Source: an uncultured Lachnobacterium sp.
GTDB taxonomy: Bacteria > Bacillota > Clostridia > Lachnospirales > Lachnospiraceae
Length of the DNA stretch: 52,867 bases
Reading direction: 5' to 3'
NCBI GenBank assembly: GCA_900546625.1
Contig: URDU01000019.1
Location: 1 to 52,867, forward strand
Shown here: positions 1 through 8,929 of the stretch, in pieces
Numbering within the stretch: position 1 is the stretch's first letter
How the letters are laid out: each line of letters begins with the position of its first letter
Notes under the pieces: model-generated
Database searches by the model: none
Seen by the model: the letters and a program-made list of their open reading frames with translations, nothing else
Told to the model about the DNA's origin: nothing
Made by a program: the position numbers and the translations under genes

Positions 1-146
1 TGAGGTATTTTTTTCGTCAATCCCTTGACCTATTTAAATTATACAGGAAGCTTTCGGTAATTATAAAATATTTATTAAAAAAATATAAACGCGCAGTTCA
101 AAATTTTATCACTTTAGTTCTGGCTTTTCAAGTGGAAAATAAATAA

Positions 147-455
147 TTAGTGGAACAGCTCTACCACAAATACCGCCACACAGGAAGCCACAGCCACGGT
201 CGTAAGCCCCTTGCCCTTTAATGCAAATATCACAGCCGCGATAAGCCCTGCTGCAGCACCAACCCACCAGTTAGTTGCATAAAACACTGCAGGAATAGTC
301 ATGGCAGTTAAAACTGCATATGGAATATAGTATAGAAAAGATCGCACGAAGCTGTTGTTGATCTTTTCTTTTATTGCAATAAAAGGAATGACGCGGATCA
401 GATATGTGGAGCCCGCGAGCATGAGTAAATATATAAAAAATACACTGTTTTTCAT
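147..455 (-). CDS. azlD: AzlD-type branched-chain amino acid exporter subunit
   Basis: A 102-residue, almost wholly hydrophobic protein with about four membrane segments (near residues 5-22, 40-58, 62-80 and 84-100). Size and composition fit AzlD, the small partner of AzlC in a two-subunit exporter of branched-chain amino acids and their analogues. The conserved 'RVIPF' near residue 21 is typical of the family. It lies directly downstream of azlC on the same strand, 44 bases after its stop, which is the usual order. Function is inferred from family and pairing; the substrate cannot be read from the sequence. Confidence 0.88.
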   Translation of the reverse strand: MKNSVFFIYLLMLAGSTYLIRVIPFIAIKEKINNSFVRSFLYYIPYAVLTAMTIPAVFYATNWWVGAAAGLIAAVIFALKGKGLTTVAVASCVAVFVVELFH

Positions 456-499
456 TATGTAAAATCTCCTTATATGCTTATTATCAAATATTTAATAAA

Positions 500-1201
500 T
501 CATTCCTTATCAGTATCATCTGCAACCGGAAAAAGCAGCGAACCTACAACAGCAGCTGCAATAGCTACAACTGTGATAGTGATACCGCTTGAAATCCTTG
601 ACAAAACCGGTATGTAGTAAAACATGCAGCTAAGCACAAGTGCAAGCACCACAACAAATACGACCGCCCGTGATTTCTTCATCTCAGGAACCACGATAGC
701 CACAAACATTCCATAAATAGCAAGACTGAGTGCACTCATAAGCCTATCCGGCAATATGCTTCCCAGTATAGCACCTATCAGCGTACCGACAGCCCAGCCG
801 ATGTATGGAAGAGTTGACAGCCCTGCAAAAAAGCTTCTGCTCACAGAATCCTCCTGGCTTGCCACGGCAAAAATCTCATCAGTCATCATAAAGCCGAGTA
901 TCCATCTTGAAATTCCGCTAAATCTGGAATCAGCCTTCTGACCAACCGAAATCGACATAAAGGAATATCTTATATTAATAGTAATCTGTGAAATAAGCAT
1001 CTGGAAATACTGTCCCGGATGCATCATAATTCCGATGCCTGCAAACTGTCCGGCAGATGTGACAGTGGTCATCGAAATGAGCACAGCCTGCCACCAGGAT
1101 AATCCATATGACACCGCCATAATTCCAAAAGTAAATGAAACTGACAGATATCCCAGAGCAATCGGGATTCCTGCTGTCAGTCCTCTTTTATAGTTTTCCA
1201 T
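500..1201 (-). CDS. azlC: AzlC-family branched-chain amino acid permease
   Basis: A 233-residue integral membrane protein of the AzlC family, the large subunit of the AzlCD exporter. The family signature near the N-terminus (residues about 8-30, with 'GIPIALGY' and 'SFTFG') is visible, followed by several hydrophobic segments. It is the first gene of a two-gene minus-strand operon with azlD. An AAGGAG ribosome site sits just upstream of the ATG. Physiological substrate is not determinable here; branched-chain amino acids are the family default. Confidence 0.9.
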   Translation of the reverse strand: MENYKRGLTAGIPIALGYLSVSFTFGIMAVSYGLSWWQAVLISMTTVTSAGQFAGIGIMMHPGQYFQMLISQITINIRYSFMSISVGQKADSRFSGISRWILGFMMTDEIFAVASQEDSVSRSFFAGLSTLPYIGWAVGTLIGAILGSILPDRLMSALSLAIYGMFVAIVVPEMKKSRAVVFVVVLALVLSCMFYYIPVLSRISSGITITVVAIAAAVVGSLLFPVADDTDKE

Positions 1202-1236
1202 TCTAAATTCTCCTTAGTATATTACAACAACATGTT

Positions 1237-1245
1237 ATTCTAGCA
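1237..1245 (-). promoter_or_regulatory. Possible extended -10 promoter of azlCD
   Basis: On the minus strand the sequence TGC-TAGAAT gives an extended -10 element about 36 bases before the azlC start. No good -35 hexamer is seen at 16-18 bases, which is tolerable for extended -10 promoters. Tentative. Confidence 0.3.
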
Positions 1246-1314
1246 CAAATTTCATGAAAATGCACTTTCTAATTGTTTTTGGAAACTACACCTGTTATGG
1301 TGCTGTGTTATTGT

Positions 1315-1355
1315 TCACATTATAGTGTGACCTAACCTTAAAATTATGATAAAAT
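1315..1355 (+). promoter_or_regulatory. Promoter and inverted-repeat operator before glycerate kinase
   Basis: GTGACC (1327-1332), a 17-base spacer and TAAAAT (1350-1355) form a plausible sigma-A promoter. A perfect inverted repeat TCACA-N6-TGTGA (1315-1330) overlaps the -35 hexamer, where a bound repressor would block polymerase. The regulator is unknown. Confidence 0.4.
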
Positions 1356-1447
1356 AATAAGTAGATGGTCAAAGGGTATCATCAATACATGTAATTCGAT
1401 GTATACCTTAGTGAACCGCATATCATAATAATTAGAGGAATGGAAAA

Positions 1448-2593
1448 ATGAAGGCTGTAGTAGCAATTGATTCATTTAAAGGAAGCATGACAAGCATGCA
1501 GGCCGGGATGGCATGTAAAGAAGGCATATTGGCGGCAATACCGAAAGCAGAGGTGGTGGTCAAACCACTTGCAGATGGCGGCGAGGGAACCGTAACCGCT
1601 TTGGTAGAGGGTATGAATGGCACATATGAACATGTTGATGTAACAGGTCCCATGGGACAAAAGGTGAGCGCGGTATATGGAATACTTGAAGATAATACTG
1701 CTGTTATGGAAATGGCAGAAGCGTCGGGAATCACACTTGTTGAAGGTAAACCTGATCCGTGGAAAGCAACCTCGTTGGGTGTGGGAGAAATGATTCTTGA
1801 TGCAGCTCGTAAAGGCTGTCGGAATTTCATAATCGGAATAGGCGGAAGCGCAACCACTGAGGGCGGCATAGGAATGCTGTCGGCGCTCGGCTATGAGTTC
1901 TATGATGAGGATGACAATATTCTTCCACCGGTATTTGGTTCGCTTGCAAGAGTAAGAAAAATCAAGGCTGATAAAGTGCCGGAAGAATTAAAGCAATGCC
2001 ATTTTAAAATAGCCTGTGATGTTACGAATCCGTTGTGCGGTGAGCTGGGTTGTGTATACATTTTTGGAAAGCAAAAGGGTGTACAGGAACATGAAAAAGC
2101 ACAGATGGATAAAATGATGAGACAATATGCAGACTGTGTTGAGAAATTCACAGGAAAACATTATAGCGATATACCGGGTGCCGGAGCTGCCGGAGGTCTT
2201 GGATTTGCGTTTCTATTTGGACTCGAGAACGTGGAGCTTAAGTCCGGAATAGATATAGTGCTAAACGCCATACAGCTTGACAAGGAACTGAAAAATGCTG
2301 ATATCGTAGTGACGGGAGAGGGCAGGCTTGATGGACAGAGCGCCATGGGAAAAGTGCCTGTCGGAGTAGCAAAAGCAGGCAAAAAAAATGGATGCAAAGT
2401 TATCGCACTTGCAGGAAGTGTTACTGATGATGCAAAGGCATGCAATAAAGAAGGTATTGATGCGTTTTTTCCTATTATAAGAGGGGCAACAACGCTTAAC
2501 GAGGCTATGGATATCAAAAATGCTCAAAAAAATATGAAAAACACTGCAGAACAAGTTTTCAGGCTTATTGACATCAGCTCGCTTATGGAATAA
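1448..2593 (+). CDS. glxK: Glycerate kinase
   Basis: A 381-residue protein of the GlxK/GarK glycerate kinase family (glycerate 2-kinase type), which phosphorylates D-glycerate with ATP to feed it into glycolysis. Family marks are the N-terminal 'DSFKGSMTS', 'KPLADGGEGT' (residues about 41-50), 'IGIGGSATTEGG' (about 127-138) and 'TGEGRLDGQSAMGK' (about 290-303). Length is normal for the family. The start is set by GAGGA at 1435-1439. It is transcribed alone, divergently from azlCD, so nothing local shows where the glycerate comes from. Confidence 0.93.
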   Translation: MKAVVAIDSFKGSMTSMQAGMACKEGILAAIPKAEVVVKPLADGGEGTVTALVEGMNGTYEHVDVTGPMGQKVSAVYGILEDNTAVMEMAEASGITLVEGKPDPWKATSLGVGEMILDAARKGCRNFIIGIGGSATTEGGIGMLSALGYEFYDEDDNILPPVFGSLARVRKIKADKVPEELKQCHFKIACDVTNPLCGELGCVYIFGKQKGVQEHEKAQMDKMMRQYADCVEKFTGKHYSDIPGAGAAGGLGFAFLFGLENVELKSGIDIVLNAIQLDKELKNADIVVTGEGRLDGQSAMGKVPVGVAKAGKKNGCKVIALAGSVTDDAKACNKEGIDAFFPIIRGATTLNEAMDIKNAQKNMKNTAEQVFRLIDISSLME

Positions 2594-2726
2594 TATATGT
2601 TAGTAAAACTATCATTACTGTTTATACTATTTATAATATGTGGCAGTAACAAATCATGCGTGGTGCAGGGCAGGGATGGAAAGCCCTGTATATCATAGAA
2701 TATTTCAATATAAAAGGAGAAAAGCA

Positions 2727-4166
2727 ATGGCTAAGGAGAAAAAATTAGTAGAGGCCATCACTTCCATGGAGGAAGATTTCACACAATGGTATACAGACGT
2801 TGTGAAGAAAGCAGAGTTGATGGATTATTCATCTGTAAAGGGATGTATGATCTTTAAGCCCAATGGTTATGCCATCTGGGAGAATATACAGAAAAATCTC
2901 GATGCAATGTTCAAAGAGACAGGTGTAGAGAATGTATACATGCCAATGTTCATTCCGGAGAGCCTGCTTCAGAAGGAAAAGGATCACGTAGAGGGCTTTG
3001 CACCGGAGGTTGCATGGGTCACACAGGGCGGACTTGAGACACTTCAGGAGAGACTTGCAGTAAGACCTACATCAGAGACACTTTTCTGCGAGCTTTTCAG
3101 CAAAATAGTACAGTCACACAGAGACCTTCCAAAGGTTTATAATCAGTGGTGCTCAGTAGTGCGCTGGGAGAAGACAACACGTCCATTCCTCCGCTCATCA
3201 GAGTTCTTATGGCAGGAGGGACATACTGTTCATGCAACAGCCGAGGAGGCAGAGGCACGTACAGTACAGATGTTAAACATCTATGCGGATTTCTGCGAGA
3301 AATACCTTGCAATCCCTATGGTAAAGGGAAGAAAGACAGACAAGGAGAAGTTTGCCGGAGCAGAGGCTACATACACAATAGAGGCACTCATGCATGACGG
3401 AAAAGCACTCCAGTCAGGAACCTCACACAACTTTGGTGACGGCTTCCCTAAGGCCTTCGGCATCCAGTACACAGACAAGGACAATAAATTACAGTACTGT
3501 CATGAGACATCATGGGGCGTTTCAACACGTCTTATAGGAGCAATCATCATGGTTCACGGAGATGACTCAGGACTCGTGCTTCCTCCAAAGATTGCACCAA
3601 CACAGGTTATGGTTATTCCAATCCAGCAGCAGAAGGACGGTGTACTTGACAAGGCATACGACCTCAAGGACAAGCTCTCAAAGGATTTCCGCGTGAAAAT
3701 CGATGCAACTGACAAGACACCTGGCTGGAAATTCGCAGCACAGGAGGTTCAGGGAATCTCAACACGTATCGAGATTGGACCAAAGGATATCGAGAAAAAC
3801 CAGTGTGTTATCGTTCGTAGAGACACAAGAGAGAAAATTGTTGTCTCACTCGATGAGGTCAATGAAAAGCTCGCAGAGGTACTTGAGACAATGCAGAATG
3901 ACATGCTTGAGAAGGCAAAGGCATTCCTTGCAAGCCATATAAACGATGCACACGACTACAATGAGTTCAAGGCAATCGCAGAGACAAAGCCTGGCTTTAT
4001 CCGTGCAATGTGGTGTGGAGACGAGGCCTGCGAAAACAAAATCAAAGAGGACACAACAGTTACAAGCCGTTGTATGCCATTTGGTGACCAGGAGCAGATT
4101 TCCGACGTATGTGTATGCTGTGGAAAGCCGGCGCACAAACTTGTATACTGGGGCAAGGCATATTAA
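2727..4166 (+). CDS. proS: Prolyl-tRNA synthetase, archaeal/eukaryal type
   Basis: A 479-residue class II aminoacyl-tRNA synthetase that charges tRNA-Pro. It is the short archaeal/eukaryal-like form: no bacterial editing insertion lies between motifs 2 and 3, and a C-terminal domain with paired cysteines ends in 'VYWGKAY', the terminal-tyrosine tail typical of this form. 'RPTSET' (about residue 113) and '[13 protein letters not shown]' (about 154) are clear. The start is the ATG with AAGGAG at 2714-2719; an in-frame upstream ATG at 2640 lacks a ribosome site and adds 29 unrelated residues. I see no T-box before it; the leader has only a small CAGGG...CCCTG hairpin. Confidence 0.96.
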   Translation: MAKEKKLVEAITSMEEDFTQWYTDVVKKAELMDYSSVKGCMIFKPNGYAIWENIQKNLDAMFKETGVENVYMPMFIPESLLQKEKDHVEGFAPEVAWVTQGGLETLQERLAVRPTSETLFCELFSKIVQSHRDLPKVYNQWCSVVRWEKTTRPFLRSSEFLWQEGHTVHATAEEAEARTVQMLNIYADFCEKYLAIPMVKGRKTDKEKFAGAEATYTIEALMHDGKALQSGTSHNFGDGFPKAFGIQYTDKDNKLQYCHETSWGVSTRLIGAIIMVHGDDSGLVLPPKIAPTQVMVIPIQQQKDGVLDKAYDLKDKLSKDFRVKIDATDKTPGWKFAAQEVQGISTRIEIGPKDIEKNQCVIVRRDTREKIVVSLDEVNEKLAEVLETMQNDMLEKAKAFLASHINDAHDYNEFKAIAETKPGFIRAMWCGDEACENKIKEDTTVTSRCMPFGDQEQISDVCVCCGKPAHKLVYWGKAY

Positions 4167-4268
4167 ATTCGCGTCTAAATTCCCGTATACGAATGTTACA
4201 AGCCTCGGCGTAGTACCGCTACGCCTGCGTTTGTAATCATCCGTCTACGAAAATTTATTTCGCGAATT
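4166..4268. repeat. 103-bp imperfect palindrome after proS
   Basis: The stretch starts AATTCGCG at the proS stop codon and ends CGCGAATT. The arms match most of the way in: ACGAATGTTACAAG pairs with TTTGTAATCATCCGT, and the centre is GGCGTAG-TACCG-CTACGCC. There is no coding potential and no clean U-tract, so a simple terminator is unlikely. It fits a palindromic repeat or MITE-like unit that may also stabilise the proS mRNA end. Confidence 0.7.
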
Positions 4269-4301
4269 AGCAATTATTTTTGTATCTTATCATGATAAAC
4301 A

Positions 4302-4552
4302 GCTCGCCGGAGGGGCGCATTGACGCAGTATATGGCTGTGGCGCATGCTCGATTTACGACGTGTCGTGTGTGAGAGTTAATGCCACCTGCGGCTGAAGCT
4401 GGCGCAAAAAATACTCGTTCAAGCGTAAGCGCGTTTGATTTTTTAGCGCCTAATAAGCTCTGCCGCAGGAGGTATTTACTCTCACCAGACTAAGGAGTTA
4501 TGAGAGCATGTGTCACAGTCGTATGCTGTGGCAATGTGTCTCTCCGGCGAGC
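4302..4552. repeat. 251-bp long imperfect hairpin in the cca leader
   Basis: Left arm 4302-4350 (starting GCTCGCCGGAGGGGCGC) pairs with right arm 4504-4552 (ending CTCTCCGGCGAGC). An inner pair follows: 4370-4409 (GTGAGAGTTAATGCCACCTGC) against 4441-4485 (GCAGGAGGTATTTACTCTCAC). It ends 5 bases before the cca ribosome site, so it would be transcribed as the 5' leader of cca or the 3' end of proS. Together with 4166-4268 it fills the whole 411-base gap between proS and cca. Confidence 0.7.
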
Positions 4553-4577
4553 GCCATTAAAAAAGGAGAACCCAACG

Positions 4578-5918
4578 ATGCGCATAGATTTACCGCAGAA
4601 TGTCAACTTCATAATAGACAGGCTCTACGAGCATGGCTTTGAGGCATATGCGGTAGGTGGATGCGTGCGTGACAGTCTCCTTGGCAGGACACCGCAGGAC
4701 TGGGATATCACCACATCTGCAAAGCCTGCGCAGGTCAAAGCGATATTTGACCACACCATAGACACAGGTATCCAGCATGGCACAGTCACGGTCATGCTGG
4801 AGCATGTGGGCTATGAGGTCACCACCTATAGGATAGATGGAGAGTACGAGGATGCACGCCATCCAAAGGAGGTCACCTTTACCTCCAATCTGAAGCTTGA
4901 CTTAGAGAGGCGTGACTTCACAATCAATGCCATGGCATATAATCATAGGGCAGGGCTCGTCGATGAATTTGATGGCATAGCAGATTTAAAAGCACATGTG
5001 ATCAGATGTGTGGGCTGTGCACACGACAGATTCAGTGAGGATGCACTCAGGATGTTTCGTGCGGTGAGATTTGCAGCCCAGCTAGGCTTTGATATAGAGG
5101 CACAGACCAAAGCAGCCATAAAAGAGCTTGCTCCTGCCATGTCAAATGTCAGCGCAGAGCGAATCCAGGTGGAGCTTGTGAAGCTTCTGACATCAGACCA
5201 TCCGCAGATGATGAGAGATTTGTATGAGCTTGGACTCACAGCGGTATTCATGCCGGAGTTTGATGTGATGATGCAGACACCACAGCACAATAAGCACCAT
5301 ATGTACAGTGTCGGCGAGCATACGCTTCATACCTTGGAGCATGTGCGAGCGGACAAAATCCTAAGGCTTACCATGCTGCTTCATGATGTGGCAAAGCCGG
5401 TGTGCATTACGACAGACGAGGAAGGCCAGAATCATTTCAAGAAACATCCTGTTGTGGGAGCTGATATGACAAGAAAGATACTCAGGCGTCTTAAGTTTGA
5501 TAACAGAACTACAGACTGTTGTTGCAAGCTCGTAAAAGAGCATGATGACCGTCCGGCCATCACGGAGCGCAACGTGAGGCGCGCCATGAGCCGCATAGGG
5601 ACAGAGCTTTTTCCACTGTTATTTGAGGTGAAAAGAGCCGATACGCTCGGACAGAGCATGTATAAGCGCGCAGAAAAGCTTGAATACATCGCAGAATATG
5701 AGCGTGTATACAGGAAAATCCTCGCAGACCACCAGTGTGTATCCAAAAAGGAAATGAAAATAAATGGCAGCGACCTGATTAAAATGGGAGTAGAGCCGGG
5801 ACCGAAGCTTGGCGATATCCTGGACAGGCTTTATGAGCAGGTGCTTGATGACCCATCGCTCAATGAAGCACAAAAACTTAAAGAGCTTGCGAATAAAATA
5901 ATAACCTCTCTCATATGA
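4578..5918 (+). CDS. cca: CCA tRNA nucleotidyltransferase
   Basis: A 446-residue class II nucleotidyltransferase that adds or repairs the 3' CCA of tRNAs. This matters here because the tRNA in this window does not encode CCA. 'VGGCVRDSLLGR' and the metal-binding 'DWDITT' (residues about 23-44) mark the catalytic head; 'RRDFTINAMAY' and 'EDALRMFRAVRFA' are the following family motifs. A C-terminal HD domain is present ('LLHDVAKP', about residue 274). The start is the ATG 10 bases after AAGGAG; translation from an upstream ATG at 4500 would run into the palindrome and has no support. A poly(A) polymerase role is possible for this family but less likely. Confidence 0.94.
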   Translation: MRIDLPQNVNFIIDRLYEHGFEAYAVGGCVRDSLLGRTPQDWDITTSAKPAQVKAIFDHTIDTGIQHGTVTVMLEHVGYEVTTYRIDGEYEDARHPKEVTFTSNLKLDLERRDFTINAMAYNHRAGLVDEFDGIADLKAHVIRCVGCAHDRFSEDALRMFRAVRFAAQLGFDIEAQTKAAIKELAPAMSNVSAERIQVELVKLLTSDHPQMMRDLYELGLTAVFMPEFDVMMQTPQHNKHHMYSVGEHTLHTLEHVRADKILRLTMLLHDVAKPVCITTDEEGQNHFKKHPVVGADMTRKILRRLKFDNRTTDCCCKLVKEHDDRPAITERNVRRAMSRIGTELFPLLFEVKRADTLGQSMYKRAEKLEYIAEYERVYRKILADHQCVSKKEMKINGSDLIKMGVEPGPKLGDILDRLYEQVLDDPSLNEAQKLKELANKIITSLI

Positions 5919-5960
5919 TTAAAAAGCATCTGAATAGTTATGGTGCATTAATCATATGAG
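5910..5960 (+). promoter_or_regulatory. 11-bp perfect inverted repeat at the cca / CotS-like junction
   Basis: CTCATATGATT (5910-5920, overlapping the cca stop codon) is exactly complementary to AATCATATGAG (5950-5960). The right arm runs straight into the G-rich ribosome site of the next gene. Folding would pull that site next to a stem, so it could tune translation of the TTG-start gene; it could also be a weak terminator. Confidence 0.5.
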
Positions 5961-5971
5961 GGGGGATTTTT

Positions 5972-6940
5972 TTGTATAATCAGCCGGAAGTGGCTTTGGA
6001 AAAATATGAGCTTACAGTAAGCAGGATAATAAAGGGCAGAGGAGCATATATATGTGATACAGGCATCGGGCAGAAGATGCTTGTGCCGTACAGAGGGCAT
6101 GAGCAAAGGGCATGCACCCTGCGGGATACGCTGGCATTTATCCAAAGAAACGGCATGGATGTGGAGCAGATATCACAGACAAAGGAGCAGTGTATCATAT
6201 CGCGAGACAACTGTGAGGCCGCATACATATTGAAGGATTACAGAGCAGGCAGAGAGTGCAGCACGGACAGCATAGATGATATGCGGGGCGGCAGCAGGGC
6301 ATTAGCACAGCTGCACAATATACTGGAAAAGTATCCGCTGCCTTCGGATATCGAGGTAGAAAGCCTACACGAAAAAGTTCAGCGCAAATGTGCGCAGATA
6401 GTAAAGCTTAAAAACTACATACTGCGTCACAGCAAGACAAATGCCTTTGAGCATCTGTTTTATGAATGCTATGAGAGATTCTTAGAGCAGGGGCAGAAAT
6501 CGGCGGAAATATTGTGTGAGCTGGAAAATAGTAAAAAGTTGGTTCCGATATACTGTCACGGAGCCTTCAACCAGCACAATGTCGTGTATACACAGTCCGG
6601 AAGATGGCTCCCTGTCAATTTCGAGACCATGCATCCGGGATATCCGGAAACTGATATTGCGGAGTACATGCGCAAGATGCTCGAAAAAAATCACTGGGAT
6701 ACAGCGGTTGCAGATGCAATTCTCGACAGCTATTGCAGCGTAAGAAGTCTTGATGATACATCAATGAGGCTGCTTGGAGCACTGCTTTTGTTTCCTGAAA
6801 AATTCTGTAAGCTCTGCAATCACTATAGCAACTCGCGCAAGTCATGGGTATGCGACCGCGATGTGGATAAGCTTGCACAGCTCATACAGCTAAGCGGGGA
6901 GCGCGAGGAGTATCTGCATGCCCTGCATGCCATAGTGTAA
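5972..6940 (+). CDS. CotS-like kinase-fold protein
   Basis: A 322-residue protein resembling the CotS/YsxE/YutH spore-coat family, which has an aminoglycoside-phosphotransferase fold. The C-terminal half carries 'YCHGAFNQHNVVY' (residues about 191-203), the counterpart of the catalytic HGDLHxxN loop, with Ala in place of the usual catalytic Asp. 'VNFETMHPGYPETDIAEYMRKML' replaces the metal-binding Asp region. Loss of these acidic residues suggests a non-catalytic coat or scaffold role. The start is a TTG, chosen because GGGGGGA lies 7 bases upstream and no ATG is well placed. It sits 53 bases after cca. Spore-coat involvement is inferred from family only. Confidence 0.7.
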   Translation: MYNQPEVALEKYELTVSRIIKGRGAYICDTGIGQKMLVPYRGHEQRACTLRDTLAFIQRNGMDVEQISQTKEQCIISRDNCEAAYILKDYRAGRECSTDSIDDMRGGSRALAQLHNILEKYPLPSDIEVESLHEKVQRKCAQIVKLKNYILRHSKTNAFEHLFYECYERFLEQGQKSAEILCELENSKKLVPIYCHGAFNQHNVVYTQSGRWLPVNFETMHPGYPETDIAEYMRKMLEKNHWDTAVADAILDSYCSVRSLDDTSMRLLGALLLFPEKFCKLCNHYSNSRKSWVCDRDVDKLAQLIQLSGEREEYLHALHAIV

Positions 6941-6969
6941 ACAGTAATGCATATATATAGTGAATTTAA

Positions 6970-6998
6970 TTGAAAAGTAAATGACTATACGATATATT
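6970..6998 (+). promoter_or_regulatory. Promoter of the PEGA lipoprotein
   Basis: TTGAAA (6970-6975), 17 bases, TATATT (6993-6998), with the gene start 47 bases downstream. Confidence 0.55.
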
Positions 6999-7044
6999 AT
7001 TATTGTGGAAAAGCATATTATATAAATCAATAAAGGAAACACAG

Positions 7045-8376
7045 ATGAAGAAATTCACAGGATTATTTTGTGTGTTTGGCATGCTTGTGCTGTCACTTGC
7101 AGCATGTGGAAAACCAGACACGGATGATGGTGTAAAAAAATTCTATAACAGCATGAATGATACGACGGAGGCCGTGGGAGAAAGCACACAGTCCGGTTTG
7201 AAAGCTGCTGCACAGGAAAATGGAAAGTCTGTTAAGAAAAATTCAGATATTCTCATAGTATCGGACATAAACAGTGCCAACGAGACGATCAGGGTATACA
7301 ATTACTCGACAGGAGTGCAGTATCAGTATTACTATGGCCTGACCACCGGCTTTTTCGACAAATATGGCAATCACATGTCAGTTTCAGACATACATCAGGG
7401 TGATGTGGTTGACATATCTGGGGCAGATTCAGATGGCAAGGCAAAGCGTATACAAAAATCCGATAAGGTGTGGACAAACGACACAGTAACCAATTTTTCT
7501 GTGGATAAGGATAAGAGCGTGCTTGAAATCGGAAGCAGCAGCTACAGGCTGGATGAGCGCACCATGATATTTTCAGGCTCGGATGTCATAGATACTGACA
7601 GCCTCACGGCACAGGATAAGCTGTCTGTTGTCGGGATTGACAAGGATATAGTGTCAATTTCTGTCACGACAGGGCACGGCACACTGCAGCTTAGCAATAC
7701 ATCGCTCTTTGAGGGCAGCTTTTTGCAGCTCGGAGACAGGATATTTGCGGAAATCACTAAGGATATGTCGCTTGATGTGCCGGAGGGCAGCTATACGCTC
7801 GCCGTGGCCAACAACGGCTGGGGAGGCAGCACGGATATTGAGATAAAAAGAGGAGAGACCACAAAGGTCAACTTAAATGATTTAAAGGGTGAAGGTCCTA
7901 AAAAGAGCAGCATACTTTTCGAGGTTGATGTGCAGAGCGCGAAAATATATGTAGATGGCAAGGAAATAGACTATACGAGCCCTGTTGAGATAACATACGG
8001 AAAGCACACGCTTAAGGTAACAGCCGATGGCTATGACACCTGGACGAGGACACTTTACGTGAACTCAAAGGAGGCCACCATACAGATAACGATAAACGAC
8101 AATACGGACAGCTCAGATAGCGATTCATCAGGCACCGGAACAAATAGCACCGGCAGCTCGCAGGCCACCGCACAGACACCTTCCGAGACAGCCTCAGAGA
8201 GGGCAGATGAAAAGGACAATCAAAGTACATCTCAAGGCACCACCGGCAGCTCACAGAGTACAAATTCATCACAGGGAACAGACCGTAAATCCTCTGACAG
8301 TTCGGGGAATAGTCTGACAAATAAGGACATATCCGATTATCTTTCAACATTAACCTCTTTATTAAGCTCAAAGTAA
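7045..8376 (+). CDS. PEGA-domain lipoprotein
   Basis: A 443-residue exported lipoprotein. The signal peptide ends in the lipobox LSLAAC (Cys21), so it should be anchored on the outer face of the membrane. Residues about 65-280 look beta-rich and I do not recognise them. A PEGA domain follows (about 290-350, with 'SAKIYVDGKEIDYTSPVEITYGK' split across the fold). The last 90 residues are a low-complexity Ser/Thr/Gly/Gln tail, probably a spacer into the wall. The ATG with AAAGGAAA upstream is preferred over an earlier in-frame start at 7003. PEGA domains occur in surface proteins; substrate and role are unknown. Confidence 0.75.
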   Translation: MKKFTGLFCVFGMLVLSLAACGKPDTDDGVKKFYNSMNDTTEAVGESTQSGLKAAAQENGKSVKKNSDILIVSDINSANETIRVYNYSTGVQYQYYYGLTTGFFDKYGNHMSVSDIHQGDVVDISGADSDGKAKRIQKSDKVWTNDTVTNFSVDKDKSVLEIGSSSYRLDERTMIFSGSDVIDTDSLTAQDKLSVVGIDKDIVSISVTTGHGTLQLSNTSLFEGSFLQLGDRIFAEITKDMSLDVPEGSYTLAVANNGWGGSTDIEIKRGETTKVNLNDLKGEGPKKSSILFEVDVQSAKIYVDGKEIDYTSPVEITYGKHTLKVTADGYDTWTRTLYVNSKEATIQITINDNTDSSDSDSSGTGTNSTGSSQATAQTPSETASERADEKDNQSTSQGTTGSSQSTNSSQGTDRKSSDSSGNSLTNKDISDYLSTLTSLLSSK

Positions 8377-8428
8377 GGTTTTAAGAATGGTAAAAGTACA
8401 TAAAAGCCTAGGAAATAGCGCATTTTCC

Positions 8429-8457
8429 TTGACAAACCCCATAAAAACAAGTATATA
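8429..8457 (+). promoter_or_regulatory. Strong sigma-A promoter of hup
   Basis: A consensus TTGACA (8429-8434), 17-base spacer and TATATA (8452-8457), about 70 bases before the HU start. This fits the high expression expected for HU. Confidence 0.75.
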
Positions 8458-8529
8458 TATTCTTGTAGGTAATTTGGGAATACAGCTCGAATTATATAAA
8501 TTATGAAAATCCAGAGGAGGAATTTTATC

Positions 8530-8802
8530 ATGAACAAAGCAGATTTAGTTGCAGCTATGGCAGAGAAGGCCGGAGTATCAAAGAAGGACGCAGAGGCATC
8601 TTTAAAGGCATTCACAGATGTTGTTGCAGAGGAGTTAAAGAAAGGCGAGAAGATCCAGTTAGTTGGATTCGGTACTTTCGAGGTATCTGAGAGAGCAGCA
8701 AGAACAGGAAGAAATCCACAGACTGGCGCTGAGATGACAATTGCAGCATCTAAGGCTCCTAAGTTCAAGGCTGGAAAGGCTTTAAAGGATTCTCTTAACT
8801 AA
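8530..8802 (+). CDS. hup: HU-family DNA-binding protein
   Basis: A 90-residue histone-like protein that bends and compacts DNA as a dimer. The sequence is a full-length HU: N-terminal 'MNKADLV', the helix '[15 protein letters not shown]', '[21 protein letters not shown]' (residues about 47-67, the beta-arm base) and the C-terminal helix '[13 protein letters not shown]'. An in-frame ATG at 8503 is upstream, but AGAGGAGGAA (8512-8521) clearly points to 8530. It heads the cluster running through rqcP, yabP and spoIIE, although a terminator follows it directly. Confidence 0.97.
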   Translation: MNKADLVAAMAEKAGVSKKDAEASLKAFTDVVAEELKKGEKIQLVGFGTFEVSERAARTGRNPQTGAEMTIAASKAPKFKAGKALKDSLN

Positions 8803-8828
8803 TAAGTTAGACTATCTGGAGTAGAAGA

Positions 8829-8862
8829 ATGGGTGAAGTCTTTAAGGCTCCACCCATTTTTG
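8829..8862 (+). terminator. Rho-independent terminator after hup
   Basis: ATGGGTG (8829-8835) pairs with CACCCAT (8851-8857), followed by a T-run. It separates the abundant hup transcript from rqcP. Confidence 0.75.
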
Positions 8863-8929
8863 GCTATATCCCTTGAAATTATATTAATAGTTATGAATTG
8901 GTTTATTAAAACCAGACACAGAGGTAACA

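Noticed and set aside
1..146. Promoter-like TTGACC and TTATAC at the left edge
   Set aside because: Spacing is only about 10 bases and no gene follows on the plus strand; this stretch otherwise shows nothing I can support.
2594..2726. T-box riboswitch before proS
   Set aside because: No TGGNACCGCG-type T-box sequence or specifier stem in the 133-base leader.
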